NCBI RefSeq assembly: GCF_001540865.1 | Contig: NC_033625.1 | Span: 10,075,741-10,139,740, forward strand | From: Ananas comosus | Lineage: Eukaryota > Streptophyta > Magnoliopsida > Poales > Bromeliaceae | Direction of reading: 5' to 3' | Length of the DNA: 64,000 bases | In this document: in pieces, positions 35,416 through 47,341 of the stretch | How positions within the stretch are numbered: position 1 is the stretch's first letter | How the letters are laid out: every line of letters starts with the position of its first letter | Position numbers and translations under genes: made by a program | Notes under the pieces: generated by a model | Told to the model about the DNA's origin: nothing | Seen by the model: the letters and a program-made list of their open reading frames with translations, nothing else | The model's database searches: none

Positions 35416-35476
35416 AAGAGGTGGGGAATTTTATTACAGCAGGCGCTTTAATGCGTATGTAATGTGAGCAGCTAAG

Positions 35477-38400
35477 TCATATGATCGTACTATCATCCAA
35501 TAACGATCTACTACAAGGTACGTAAGAAACGTAAACTACCGTATCATCTATATCATCGTTACATAAAGATAGATGGAAAGATAGATAGATAGACACGGTC
35601 GAACCTGGATCACCCTTCTAGCCGCTTCAGCCGCCGGCTTGGGTGATCCTTGATATAAATATATCAAGAGTGGGACACAGCAAAACCCCATGTCCATGTG
35701 TGCTCTCGCCTGGCCGTCTACTAGCGCCATTCCCGAATCGCGGGATCACGATCAATCATCTACGAAAGGATGACGTAATCCCAATGGGATATATAACTCT
35801 CATCTACTACATATCCCGCACTCCATATAAAACTCTACTTACATTTGATTACAAATATAAAACCCCTTTACGTTTCAACATTAATTAACATAGTACAACT
35901 TAATTACATTATCGAATCATAGAAAGAGAGAGAAAACAAAGTGACCATAAAAATAATGAGCACTGCGAACGAGAACATTACAAGTCGTGACAAACACGAG
36001 GGTGACAACAACATACTAGCACATCCATAAGTTCAACTAAAGGATCCCTGAACAACATGTGCTAGCACAACAAATCGGAACCCGCCTGTACCCTCCATGA
36101 CAGGCAGGCCGCAGGCAAGCGGCGCGGGCTTGGCACGGTTTAACCATCGCCAGAGCCCGCCCCCACACTGTCGTATCTCCAGGTTGTACGTAACATATGT
36201 TGTATTCGTAAGATTTTAAGTATTTATTACGTAGATTGCACTTTCACGTACTAAAAGATAAAATGCTATGAATTTAGTTGTTTTTACTCTAAAAGAGTAA
36301 AAAACCACTCCAGTTTGGATGATTCTCGAGGTGTACTGGGAAGCAACGGTGCTGAGAGGATCGAGGTTCTGAAATCCACAACAGTGTTACGATGCTAAGG
36401 CCAAAGCACTAAAAACCTTCGAATGCGGCGCTCGACGCCGTTAGATATGGTTTTAGCCGTAAAAGAAGTTATAGAAGCGCATCGGAGCAGCATAGCGGCT
36501 TGGCTGAAGCGATCGCGCAAGCATATGGATTGTTAATCCAAACTTATCCAAGTTAATTCTAGTTTGGGGAAATATAGCGTTTGGGAGAAAAATTCGGGAT
36601 TGTACGATGATGACGTTCTTTAGTGGTTTAACCTTGAACTAAGTACGTTAATTGTACAATAATCGTAGATCCCTCAGGAGATTTGGGTAAGGATCTCGTA
36701 TATTAACTCCGAGATTTTAAGATGGTAATTTTGGGATACTTCGAATGGAGAGTTCGATCGAGGTTACCGATTCACTACTTCTCCTACTTCTGAAAGTGGA
36801 GGTTCGTTGAGGTTAGAGGAGGTTTAGGGTTTGAATTGGAGGTTAAAGAGGAGGTTAATTAGGAGAAAACACTTCTCTCTCTAGAATCTCTGTTTCTCTC
36901 TCTCTCTCTTTTGTTCGAACGAGAGGTTCGGAGAGAGCCCAACCCGTGTTTCCTCTTTTTCTCACGTTCAAGTTTATATATATATGGGGGTTTTATGATA
37001 AGTAGATCGTCTTGACTGCAAAAAGCGGCTTTGGGAAGACTTACAAACTAACGCGAGTTTAAACTGTCAGTCCGAGCCAAAATGGATTGATCTTTTTTTT
37101 TTAAATTTAGAAAGGCAATGCTGGTACAAAGCAGTGGCTTTCGAGATGGCTTGACATTAGAGATTATCTATCGTCAGCCTAAAATAAAAAATGGAAGGCC
37201 CACAGCCTAGCTGGATTTTGAAATTTAGATCGGAGTATTTTTATAAGGACTGTATAAGGGTTTAAAAGTATTAAAAAGCTGTAACATATAAAAGACGATT
37301 TTATAGTCGGGGCAAAGAGTGTCTTTTAAAATTTAAAAGACAAAAGTAAGGCTAAAGTCGTGTTCAGCAAGAGCTGAATATAAGATGAAGATATTCAGGT
37401 TATTTTTATCATAGAGTGTGATAAAAATAAATAAAAATGGGATAATATTTTTAGACCATATGATGTAACGGTAGCTTGGCCCTCTAACTCAAGCAGTAAC
37501 TAAACTAAGGGCTACGCCGCGGTTAAAGCTTCCGAGGCATTTCTTACCGTGGCCACCTCGATGACCTCAATTTCCGGGTTAACGTTCTGAACGAGCTATT
37601 TCCGAAACACTCCGGTTCACACAGCGGCACCCCTCGAGGCCACGATAAACACAGTGCGGGGCTCTGGCGATGGTTAAACCAGGCCAAGCTCGCGCAGCTT
37701 ATCTGCGATTTGCCTGTCGTGGAGGGAACAGGCGGGTTCCGATTTGTGGGTATAGCACATGTTCTTAAACGGGTCTTTATTTTTAAGATATGTATGTGTT
37801 AGTTGCTTCCCGTGTTGTTCACGGGTGTTGATTCTCGTTCTCAGTATACATATATGTTCACTTGTTTTCTCTCTAAATGATCGATAATGTAGTGTAACGT
37901 AAGTAAATGGAGTCCAATGTAAATGTAGAAAAGGTTTTAACTATGTGCAAATGATTTATTAGGGTTTTATGTATGTAGTTATCGAGAGGTTTAAGAGTGG
38001 ATGTACTCAGGGAGTTTACATATTCCATTATGATTACGTTTTATCCTTTCGATGATACATGATGACGAGCCCGCGCTACGGGAACGGCGCCAGGAGTGGG
38101 CTGCATGAGCATGATGCGGGACGTTGTTTCACCCCACTCTTGATAACAGGTATCAAGGGTCACCCAAGCCGTCGGCTGAGGCGACTAGAGGGGTGATCCA
38201 GGATTACCTGTTTTTGTCTATCTATCTATCTATATTTTTTACATTTACTGTATCATTCTTTTGATACGATGATATGGATTTAGTACACATTACATACGTA
38301 CGTAGTATATCATTCATCAAATGATTGTACGGTGATACAGGTGACGTTATAGGTTATTCGTTTACAAGTTACTGTCACTACAGGTGATGTTACAGGTTAT

Positions 38401-40838
38401 TCGTTTACAAGTTACTGTCACGATAAGAGAACAAATGAGTTAGGAATCGCTAGGGAACCCAGCGGGTGCTGAGTGGAACGGTAGGGCATACCATTCCTCT
38501 GAGTGGAGCGAGAGTTTGGGCCCTGGCAGACGCCCTGTAGTTGAGACAGGGAGAGCGTGGTTTGAGGTCTCACGTGCTGCTGAACACACCGCGCTGGTGG
38601 TGTTCATATTTGTCTGACACTCATACTAGGTAGGAGAGTTGAGCTCCTATGGGATAGTTGATCCCGATTTTCAGTGAGCCCTTAGGTGGATAGGGTTACA
38701 GGTATACATTCATAAATTGATGTGATACAAGAACAAGTTGCTCAGTAGTGATCCCTCAGGTGGATAGGGATTCAAGTATACAGTAATCACAGTAACATGT
38801 GATGTAATATACGGTGAGCAAGACAAGTAAACAGTTAGTGTACGGTGAGTAATACAGTGATCCTTTGGTACTTCAGGTAGAGAAAAGGAGCCGTTATATC
38901 CTAAGTTACAGTTCTGGGTTAGGGGTAGATAGGTATTATGGTTCGTAAGTTGAGTATGATACTATAGTTAATCTTTCGTATTCCTTACCTTATTTTACGT
39001 TAGGATGTTACGTTATACGTTCTCTACGCTTTAGTACCATATGATTCTGTATCTCTCCTTGGGCCAACGAAGCCCTACTGTGGTGGGTGTAAAACTACTA
39101 CAGCTCCGAGAATTCTTGGGATGAGCCGTGAACAATACTACAGCAGAGTCGGAGGATCCGCCTTTGCTTCGAGCTAGCCAGAACAAAACGGCTATAGAAA
39201 AGTTGCTGAGCTGTTTACGAGTTATGCAGGAGCGGTTGCGCAAATCTGTGGATCGTTAATCCAAATCTACTGTAGTTAACTCTAGTTTGGGATAATTGTT
39301 CGTCTCGGGGTTAAACCTCGAGATCTACACGTAGATATCGTTTGATAGGGTTAGTTTGAGATCTAAATTCGAAATTTGGAGATAATTCGTACGATCTTAA
39401 GATTAGTTTGGTAAAGATCTCGATATTTAGGTTTGGGATCCAAAGATGGTAATTACTCGAACCTTCGAATGGAGATTCGAACGAGGTTACTACTCCTCTC
39501 CTTCTTCTTCTACTGGTTCCGGGAAGAGATCGAACGAAGAGGAAGAAGAGGTGGAAGAAGAGGAAGGAAAGGAAGAAGAGGAAGAAGTGAAGTTCTCTCT
39601 CCCTCTCTCTCGAATCTCTCTCTTCCTCTCTGCCAACCCACACTTTTACTCTCCCTATCTCCCACTAGAGGTAAGATATGGGGATTGATTACGTTGTTAA
39701 CGTAGGTTCGGGGAGTTGAAACGAAGAGAGTGTGACAGGTCTGATCCGTTAAAAACACGAGCCCCTGGCCAGATAGGGATTTCCCTGGCCAGGGGCTCTC
39801 GGAAAGGACACCCGTCTCCGAGAGTCGGTCAAATATTCGCATGCCCCTGACCAGAAGGGGCGGTCCCTGGCCAGGGGTTCTCGTATTAACCACGCATCGT
39901 AAAAAGACGGTGAGTGATACGAATGCCCCTGGTCAGGAAGGGTGGTTCCTGGTCAGGGGCTCTCGTTCTGAACACGCGTCTCGAAGAGACGGCGTGGGAA
40001 ACGAATGCCCCTGGCCAGGAAGGGTGGTCCCTGGCCAGGGGGTCTCGTTAAAGACGTTTCACGTCTAAAAACGTGTTGAACAAGAGCGCCCAGGCAACGT
40101 TATGTGAAAAACCCAAAAACTGAAGAAGCAGAAAAATCTTCGTATGGGTGAGCTGTTAATCAGCTAAGACTCGCTTCAGGTTGAGAGCCTAAAGCTCTTA
40201 AGTGAAGGAATGTTAAACATTCTTTTTTTTCTACCGTGTGAAACTGAGACACACCTAATAGCGCTCAACTTATTTCACTGTTAATTCTTATTCATGGACA
40301 ACGGCTCTTAACTACTAAATAAGCTAGTCAACGTTCCCAGCTTCCACATAAGCTTTTAACTAGAAGTTAGCCTTATAGTAGTCAACTTCTAGGCCGGCTT
40401 CCTACACGTGTTTTGCCGCATAGCATGCGCCGTACCGGTAATACTCAAGTGCCATTACGGCAAACCCGAATGATTACGGGGATGTCGTAAATAGCTGAAC
40501 TACACAGTGCGGGGCCCTGGGCCGTATCCGAGACGGGCCACGCACGACTCTGTGCGGTATACGGACGTGTATATTCCGCAGATATTGTTTCAGTATACTT
40601 TCTATTTTATTTGTTACTGATTGCTATAGTCTCGTTTATACGTCGATTCAAGATAGTTGTTCGCCTTTATTTTTCCTTTTTTTTTCTCTGATTTGGTAAT
40701 CTTGTATTTCTTTGATTATGTAGTATTCAGAGGTCTATGTTTTCATCCCACCAGAGATATTATTCAATGTTTTGAGAGTGTTGGAGAGGTTGTCTTTTGT
40801 TTTCTCTCCACTTGGTGGATAGCGGTTTAGGGAGCTAT
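35477..40838. repeat. Within the block: parallel complement of 28749-34110
   Basis: The parts map as follows: 35477-36170 to the plus LTR end; 36171-37466 to the minus LTR at 29443; 37467-37650 to the RT entry piece; 37651-40213 to the solo LTR at 30923; 40214-40503 to the RT palm piece; 40504-40838 to the LTR start at 33776. The eight-A run of the RT piece appears as eight T. Every segment I compared base by base was identical. Confidence 0.95.
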
Positions 40839-43195
40839 CGATCGAGCTCCGCTTTGGAAAGGGCGCTAGGGCTTGGGGAGGGCCTCACCTTCCGAGACTT
40901 TTTTTTGTATTTTATCCCCCCGTACTCTTGATATTAAATATCAAGGGTCACCCGTTAATGACTGGACGTGGTTGACGTGATGATCCGGGGTTTCTCTCGT
41001 CTATTCCTATTGTATTTAATTGACGCCATTTATTCCGTATTATAATTTTACGATGAGATGATACGGTGTTCATACATCTTACAGTTGTACCTCATGTAGA
41101 TGAGATGTACTAGGTCATACGGTTATGAATTTGTTCATACGATACTACGTTGTTCATTATGATACTTCATATTATATATAGAGTTTCGGTTGTTGTATAG
41201 ATCATACATGATAGGACCGTTAGGTTCATGTGATGTTACGGTATTCGCTATGGCAGCTCATAGGATACTTAGAGTTACAGGTTGGGATACGGCATCGTAC
41301 AGTTCCTTAGGTTGATGATACTGGACAGATCATCACTAATAGTTGAACAACTAATTATAAGACTAAGTTAGAGTAAGTCCTAGATGTGCCCACATCAGGC
41401 CGAACACGGCAGATTCACGGACACCATCGGGTTGTAAGGACGAGAACCTTACACAGACAGAGTGAGCTGGGGCATCCGAAGAATTATGGCGTGCTCGCTC
41501 GTATACAGCGCATCCGATTGAGGCCTCACAGCCGAACATCCCTCGCTGGGCATGTTCGTACACGCTTACTCGTGTTTACCGTTCGTTCGTACCAGTTTTG
41601 GAGTTCATGGGTTAGTAGTACAGAGATTGTACCATTGTCAGTGATCGTTGGGTTTCCAGATCATGATACAGAGTTACACTTCCAACTTCGGTATCGTTAT
41701 TTATGTTACATGTTTCAAGGTTGGTCCTTGTGTAAAGTTAGTTCTAAGGTATTAGCGTTCCACTTGTTTGTTGTATTGTGTAGAATACAATAATGTACGT
41801 AAGTGTAAATACTGTAGAATGTAGTGTTTATGAATAATGTAGATTGCGAGTTTATGTTAGGCTAAATTGTACTAATCATGTTAGAATACTGCAAGTCGAA
41901 GAATGTAGTAGTTCTTTTCGGCTGAGTTCTGTGTACGATAGAGACCAGCGCCAGCATCTCGCGATTGATTCATACAAGAAAAGTTATGTTGATAATTGAA
42001 CCGTATTAAGAGTATTATTATTGTACGTGTACGTTAAATGTATAGGTAGTTCAGATTACGGCGAAATACTGTAATCGAACGATTCAGGTATAGATCAGGT
42101 TCGGGTTACGGCGAAATACTGTAATCGAATGATAAACATATGTGAGATCGGATACAGTGAATTACAGCTATACAGGTTGGTACAGTTAGTACGCAAGATT
42201 CGGGTTCTCACATTATATATACGGTATACGTGGTATACGTTGTACTAGAGTTAGTTAACATTCTTACGATTGGCATCCGGGGATCGGGTTGTACTTTTGA
42301 GAGATGATATATCTCCAGTTTATACGTAACATATATTGTACACGTAAAATTCGTAAGATTTTAAGTGTTTATTACGTAGATTGTATTTATACGTACGAAA
42401 AGTAAAATGTTGTAAATTTAGTAGTTGTTACTCTCAAAGAGTAACACACCGATCCAGTTTGGGTGGCTTGACAGCACATCAGGGAGCAAAGCGGCTTGCC
42501 TCAACAGGTGCTCAGAGTTTTATGGGATTTTCATTACTCGCTTCCCTATGTGTTCCTAATGCTTGTTGCTTATTCAATTTGTAATTGGTTGAGTTTCTTT
42601 CCCGGTTTTGAGTGGATACCACCACTTTTAGGGAGTGTTCGAGGTTTACCTTCGATCTAGGGAAGGTTAGGTTGGATCTATCTCCAAGATTTTCCTAATT
42701 AACTCGAGGTTTTCGGGATCTAGTTTTTAGGGGTTTGGTTTGTGATTAAGGAATAAAGATCCCAAAGATATGTTTTTGGTATTTTTAGTACTAGTTTTCT
42801 CTTTATCATTCGTTGATTTGAAAGTACTTCGGGGGTTTGTTCCTAGTTTTGGATGATCCCAAACTCTAGAGAGGAGGTTGTTTGAGTTGAGGTTCGAGGG
42901 TTCGAAGAGGGTACCACCTTTATCGTGGTTTTTCGTTTTTCCTTGTTTTTCTCTCCTAAGTTGGAGTTTTTAGAGTTGGTTTTTCTTCTTTTTCTTTCAC
43001 CCCTTCTCCTCTTGAGGGAGTGGAAGAAGAGGTGACGACCGTTCGGGTCCTTTGTGGTACCCCGCACCCCACATAAACATTATTACGATGTTATTGTTTT
43101 TGTGGGAGGTTTGGGCTCGTCTGACGTAAGACGTGACGCATGGCCATGTGCCCGGGCGCATGGCCATGTGAAGGGTGCTTTTCCGGTTTGGGCTA
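40839..43195. repeat. Within the block: continuation of the LTR that stops at 34110
   Basis: After complementing, this extends the type I LTR past the N at 34111. Homology follows the LTR at 22427-24820 in order: a GAACTATAATTTATAGTTC palindrome near 40950, a GGCTTGTAGGGAGCG block near 41530, and GTACCGGTACAC units near 43140-43165. It is joined to RT sequence at about 43195 before reaching the expected TGTTACA end. Confidence 0.8.
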
Positions 43196-43515
43196 GGAGC
43201 TCAGCCCCATAGTAGTTCATGGGCAACGGTTCCTAACTGCTAGATAAGCTAGTCAACGTTCCCAGGTTCCACATGAGTTTCTAACTAGAGGTCAGCCCCA
43301 TAGTAGTTAATTTCTAATCCGGTTTCCTACACGTGTTCTGTCGCATGGCATGCGCCATACCGGTAATACTCAAGTGCCACTACGGCAAACCCGAATGATT
43401 ACGGGGCCGTCGTAAATACCTGAACTACTTAGCTCAGAAATCTGGCAACAACCTAGCTACGCAGCACCACAAGTATCTACTGCATAACCAGATAAGCTTT
43501 TCGCTTCTCCTATAT
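43196..43515. pseudogene. Within the block: second copy of an RT palm region, in complement
   Basis: After complementing, it encodes the RT palm from a [11 protein letters not shown] block through [15 protein letters not shown] to an [14 protein letters not shown] block. It therefore includes the catalytic F-I-D-D that the plus-strand element at 44887 has lost. An 18-base phrase (TCAGCCCCATAGTAGTTC as written) occurs at 43210 and, nearly identically, at about 43296, suggesting a chimeric join at the left edge. Confidence 0.8.
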
Positions 43516-44886
43516 GTACTATATATTGTTGCATGCATTTTAGGGTAAAGTAATGATGAAATGTGATGATTGCATGATTGTGAGCACAACTTGCATAATG
43601 AGATGGTTGAGAACCTAATAATGTCAAAACCCTAGATGTATGCATGAGAGAAAATGTGAGCACCCAAAGTGAGCAAAAGAACAGAGTGGCACAATGACAT
43701 AGATCGAGTGGCATTTGAAAATGTAAAGTAAAGAGACACTAGAGTTAGTGTGATGCAAAGAACTAAAGTGAAGTAAAGAATGAAGAAAGTGACAACGTGT
43801 GAAGTTAAAGTAAAATGGGGCAATAAGAACAAGAATGCTAGAGTTAGCAAGTGAAATGAAAATGTTAAGAACGTGATTGCATGAGTTTGCAACATAAAGT
43901 GACGTAAAGAACACTAGAGCTAGTGTAAAGTCAAGATTGAACTTATAATCCTTTGAGTTAAGGATATGATCATGCTTGCTATGAGTTCCGTGCTCGAGGG
44001 CGGTCGCTCCCCCTCGGGCGATGCGCTCCGAAGTTATGCATCCGGGTTGGAGTAAACCCGTAAGGACGATCCTAGCTGGTGAGTTCCTGCGATTATGGAC
44101 TTAATGTGAAGCAAGTTAATGTGGCGAAACCCCCGGGTTAGCCTTGAGATTAAAGAACAAAGAGCAAAGAACAAAGTGTAAAGAACAAAGAACAAGAGTA
44201 AAGTGAAAAGGATAAAGAATTTGCATAATCTGCATATATTTAATGTTGAGCATATTTCTTGCTATTTGTTCAGGCATATTAGCATCATGTTATAGAATGG
44301 TTACTATCTTACTTATCCTTTCTATTATGCCTGAGTTAGTCCTAGTGGGAAAGTCGGTGATGTTGGGGCCGAACCCACTGGGAACTTTGTTGTAGTTCTC
44401 ACCCCACTATTTCCACAGAGCCGGGACCGAGCGAGCCGGCGAGCGACCGAGGTAAAGGTATCGCGCCTTAGACAGAGGCCACCAATGTTGGGTTTCATTT
44501 TGTTAGTAGACACCCTTTTTTCATCTTTTGTATTTGATGATTAGTGATGTAAAGAAAGAATGTAAAGTTTATTTTGAGGAAAATGTGATGTAAGAAAGAG
44601 ATGATGTAATGAATGTAAGAATTTGTTAACTTATTAGATGAATGCAATGTATGGGATCCAAAGTGAATCATAGTACAAGTGAATGTTTAGTTTTCCTTTT
44701 TCTTTCACTAATGGCTATTGCTTACCCTCGTGTAAGCCGTTTGTGTATGTTTCCGCTAGTGCTTTTCTCTATTGATGAAAATGTATATGTGACGAGCCTT
44801 GGGCGGATAGGGGAAACTCTGTCCGTTCGGCGTCTGTTTGACGTGCTCGGGTCGAGCCAAAATGGCATCGGTCCCGGGGCGTGACA
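43516..44886 (+). repeat. Plus type II LTR, left-truncated
   Basis: In normal orientation it is homologous to the reverse complement of the solo LTR at 26027-28708. It contains a shorter AAAGAAC/AAAGAGC heptamer array (44152-44210), inverted repeats at 43993-44018, 44374-44408 and 44720-44738, and the end GGTCCCGGGGCGTGACA. It abuts RT coding sequence at 44887. The 5' part is lost at the edge of the complement block. Confidence 0.85.
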
Positions 44887-45740
44887 GTTGTTGGACCGGT
44901 GCGTCGTGGTATTCATTGAGGACATGTTGGTTTATTCACGGAGCGAGAAGGAACACAAGGAACATTTGAGGACCGTGTTGCAAATACTCCGGAAAGAGAA
45001 GTTATATGCCAAGCTAAAGAAGTGTGAATTTTGGCTTTCGGAGGTTACCTTCTTAGGCCATGTTATATCCGGGAGTGGCATCTCGGTGGATCCAAAGAAA
45101 GTTGAAGCAATTAAAGATTGGCCTCGCCCGACAAGTGTAGCAAAAATCCGTCGCTTTCTTGGACTTGCGGGCTACTACCGGCGGTTCGTGGAGGGGTTCG
45201 CCAAAATAATTACTCCACTAACGCGCCTTACGCACAAAGGAGTGAAGTATGTTTGGAGCGACGATTGCGATCGGAGCTTCGAGGAGTTGAAAGAAAGATT
45301 GACATCGACCCCGGTGCTTGCCTTGCCGACGCCGGAGGAGATCTTTGTAGTATACAGTGATGCTTCATATATTGGTCTCGAGTGTGTTTTGATGCAAAAT
45401 GGGCGAGTCATTGCATATGCTTCGCGCCAATTGAAGAGTTATGAAAAGAACTACCCGACTCACGACCTTGAGCTAGCCGCGGTAATATTCGCGCTAAAAT
45501 TGTGGAGGCATTATTTGTACGGTGAGCATTGTGAGATTTATACGGATCATAAGAGTCTCAAATACTTGTTCACCAAAAAAAAATTAAATATGCGACTGCG
45601 GCGGTGGTTAGAATTGCTAAAGGACTATAATGTTACTATTCTATACCACCCCGGAAAAGCAAATGTCGCGGCTGATACTCTAAGTAGAAAATCGGTGGAA
45701 AACTTGGCTTCGGCAATTACACCCCAACCGTCATTGCAAA
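44887..45740 (+). pseudogene. Ty3/gypsy RT C-terminus and RNase H
   Basis: This open stretch starts with [14 protein letters not shown], the YxDD catalytic box, in which the first Asp is Glu (GAG at 44918-44920), so polymerase activity is doubtful. It continues through an [11 protein letters not shown] block, KKCEFWL, FLGHVIS and [14 protein letters not shown] (RT thumb). RNase H follows: [44 protein letters not shown] and [16 protein letters not shown]. Its first Asp (DAS) and the DHK Asp are present. An extra A in the run near 45738 shifts the frame. It is the third RT piece of the plus-strand element. Confidence 0.93.
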
Positions 45741-46142
45741 AAAGAGATGCAACGGTTTGCACTTGAAGTAGTGGCTCCGGGGGTGCCGACTACTCTTGCC
45801 GCATTGGTTGTGCAACCGACCTTGTTGGAGAAGATTAAAAATCTACAAGCTTCCGATCCATATCTCCAAAAATGATTTTGGTATTGGGGTGTGCTGGGTG
45901 TAGTTGAAAACGGTAGTGCCGATGATTTTGGTATTGGGACCGATGGCGCACTTCTATTCAGAAATCGTTGGTGTGTGCCCAAAAATAAAGATATTCGAAA
46001 GGCAATTATGCAAGAAGCGCATCAATTGTCTTATAGTATTCACCCGGGCGGCACTAAAATGTATCAAGATTTGAAAGTGCATTATTGGTGGCCGGGCATA
46101 AAGAAAGATATTGGGGAGTTCGTGTCGCAATGTCTCACGTGA
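45741..46142 (+). pseudogene. Pol linker and integrase zinc-binding domain
   Basis: After the frameshift the frame gives a [15 protein letters not shown] linker. It has a TGA at 45873-45875 and a nearby duplication of GATTTTGGTATTGGG (45874 and 45921). The zinc-binding part shows an EAHQLSYSIHPGGTKMY block, a HYWWPG block and C-L-T, followed by TGA where the second Cys is expected (46140-46142). The His residues of the H2C2 finger are present, while the final Cys is lost. Confidence 0.9.
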
Positions 46143-47278
46143 CAACAAGTGAAAGTGGAGTGCCGGTTTACGGCGGGAAAACTCCAAAGTTTATCTATAC
46201 TCGTTTGGAAGTGGAAAGATATTGCAATGGATTTTGTGACCGGTTTGCCTCGATCTCAAGCCAGGCACGATGCGATTTGGGTGGTTGTGGACCGGTTGAC
46301 GAAATCGGCACAATTTTTGCCGATCCACACCACGTGGTCCGAAGACAAATTAGCTCAAGTATATCTCGACGAGGTTGTGAGACTTCATGCGGTTCCGGTG
46401 TCTATTGTGTCGGATCGAGACCCTAGGTTCACATTTTATTTTTGGAAGAGCTTACAAGATGCATTGGGCACACGGATCGATTTTAGCACGGCATTTCATC
46501 CTCAAAGTAATGGTCAATCGGAGAGGGCAATACAAATCCTTGAGAACATGCTTCGGGCGTGTGTACATGATTATAAGGGCGGATGGCATGATTATTTACC
46601 GATGGCGAAATTCGCATACAACAATAGCTATCAAGAAAGTATTGCGATGGCGCCATTTGAAGCCCTTTATGGAAGGAAATGTCGCTCTTCTATATATTGG
46701 AGTGATGTGGGCGAGAGAGTTGCTCTTGGCCTCGATGTGGTGTGGGAGGCGAAGGAGAAAGTTCGTCTTACCCGCCAACGACTTGCGACGGCGCAATCTC
46801 GGCAAAAGAGTTATGCCGACAAACAGAGAAAGGATATAGAGTTCGCGGTTGAAGACCGCGTATTTTTGAAAGTATCGCCAATGCGAGGAGTAAAGTGGTT
46901 TGGAGTCCGTGGGAAGCTAAGTCCCCGGTATGTTGGACCGTTTGAAATATTGGAACGGGTCGGTGCGGTGGCAAACAAGCTTGCATTACCACCAAGGCTT
47001 GCGGGAGTTCACAATGTGTTTCATGTGTCAAACCTCCGCAAGTATGTTCACGATCCCGAGCATATTCTCTCGTATGAACCGTCTGAGCTTCAAGAGGATA
47101 TGACTTATGAGGAGTTCCCAGCGTATATCATTGCTTGAGAGGTGAGAAAACTACGGAGCAGCGAAATTCTGTATGTTAAAATCCGTTGGAGCAATCACGA
47201 TGATAGGGAAGCTACTTGGGAGCTTGAGGACGCAATGAGAAAGCATCATCCTCATCTCTTCGAAGATCTGAATTGAGG
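46143..47278 (+). pseudogene. Ty3/gypsy integrase core, C-terminus and chromodomain-like tail
   Basis: The frame is open from 46143 to 47135. It contains WVVVDRLTKSAQF (first catalytic Asp), SIVSDRDPRF (second Asp) and FHPQSNGQSERAIQILEN (catalytic Glu in LEN). It also has an MAKFAYNNSYQ block, the KSYADKQRKDIEF block, DRVFLKVSP, GKLSPRYVGPFEIL and a VHNVFHVSNLRKYV block. TGA at 47136-47138, in a CGA-type context, interrupts the tail. The frame then continues with VKIRWSNHDDREATWE to the stop at 47272-47274. The DDE triad is intact, so this part decayed late. The tail type places the element in the Tekay/Del chromoviruses. Confidence 0.94.
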
Positions 47279-47341
47279 TATGGATTTAGATTTCGATTAA
47301 GCTAGTTTCGCGGACGAAACTAATCTTAAGGGGAGGAGAAT
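47279..47341 (+). other. Polypurine tract region before the 3' LTR
   Basis: The block GTTTCGCGGACGAAACT (itself an imperfect palindrome) is followed by AAGGGGAGGAGAA immediately before the LTR. The same arrangement on the minus strand precedes the LTRs at 14142 and 59593. Polypurine tracts prime plus-strand cDNA synthesis. Confidence 0.85.

Larger units (their letters stand above)
34112..43515. other. Block written as the complement, not the reverse complement, of retrotransposon sequence
   Basis: Complementing each base in place, without reversing, turns this block into normal retrotransposon sequence. Positions 35477-40838 then equal 28749-34110 with a fixed offset of 6728 at every point compared, through four LTR pieces and two RT pieces. 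The right edge is between 43509 and 43521, where ordinary plus-strand LTR sequence starts. Neither strand read 5' to 3' is meaningful here. ORFs, TATA boxes and motifs should be ignored or re-read after complementing. This is almost certainly an assembly or file-handling error. Confidence 0.95.

Noticed and set aside
34640..43067. ORFs inside the complement-written block, including E/K-rich and S/L-rich frames
   Set aside because: The text of this region is not a real strand read 5' to 3', so its translations have no meaning.
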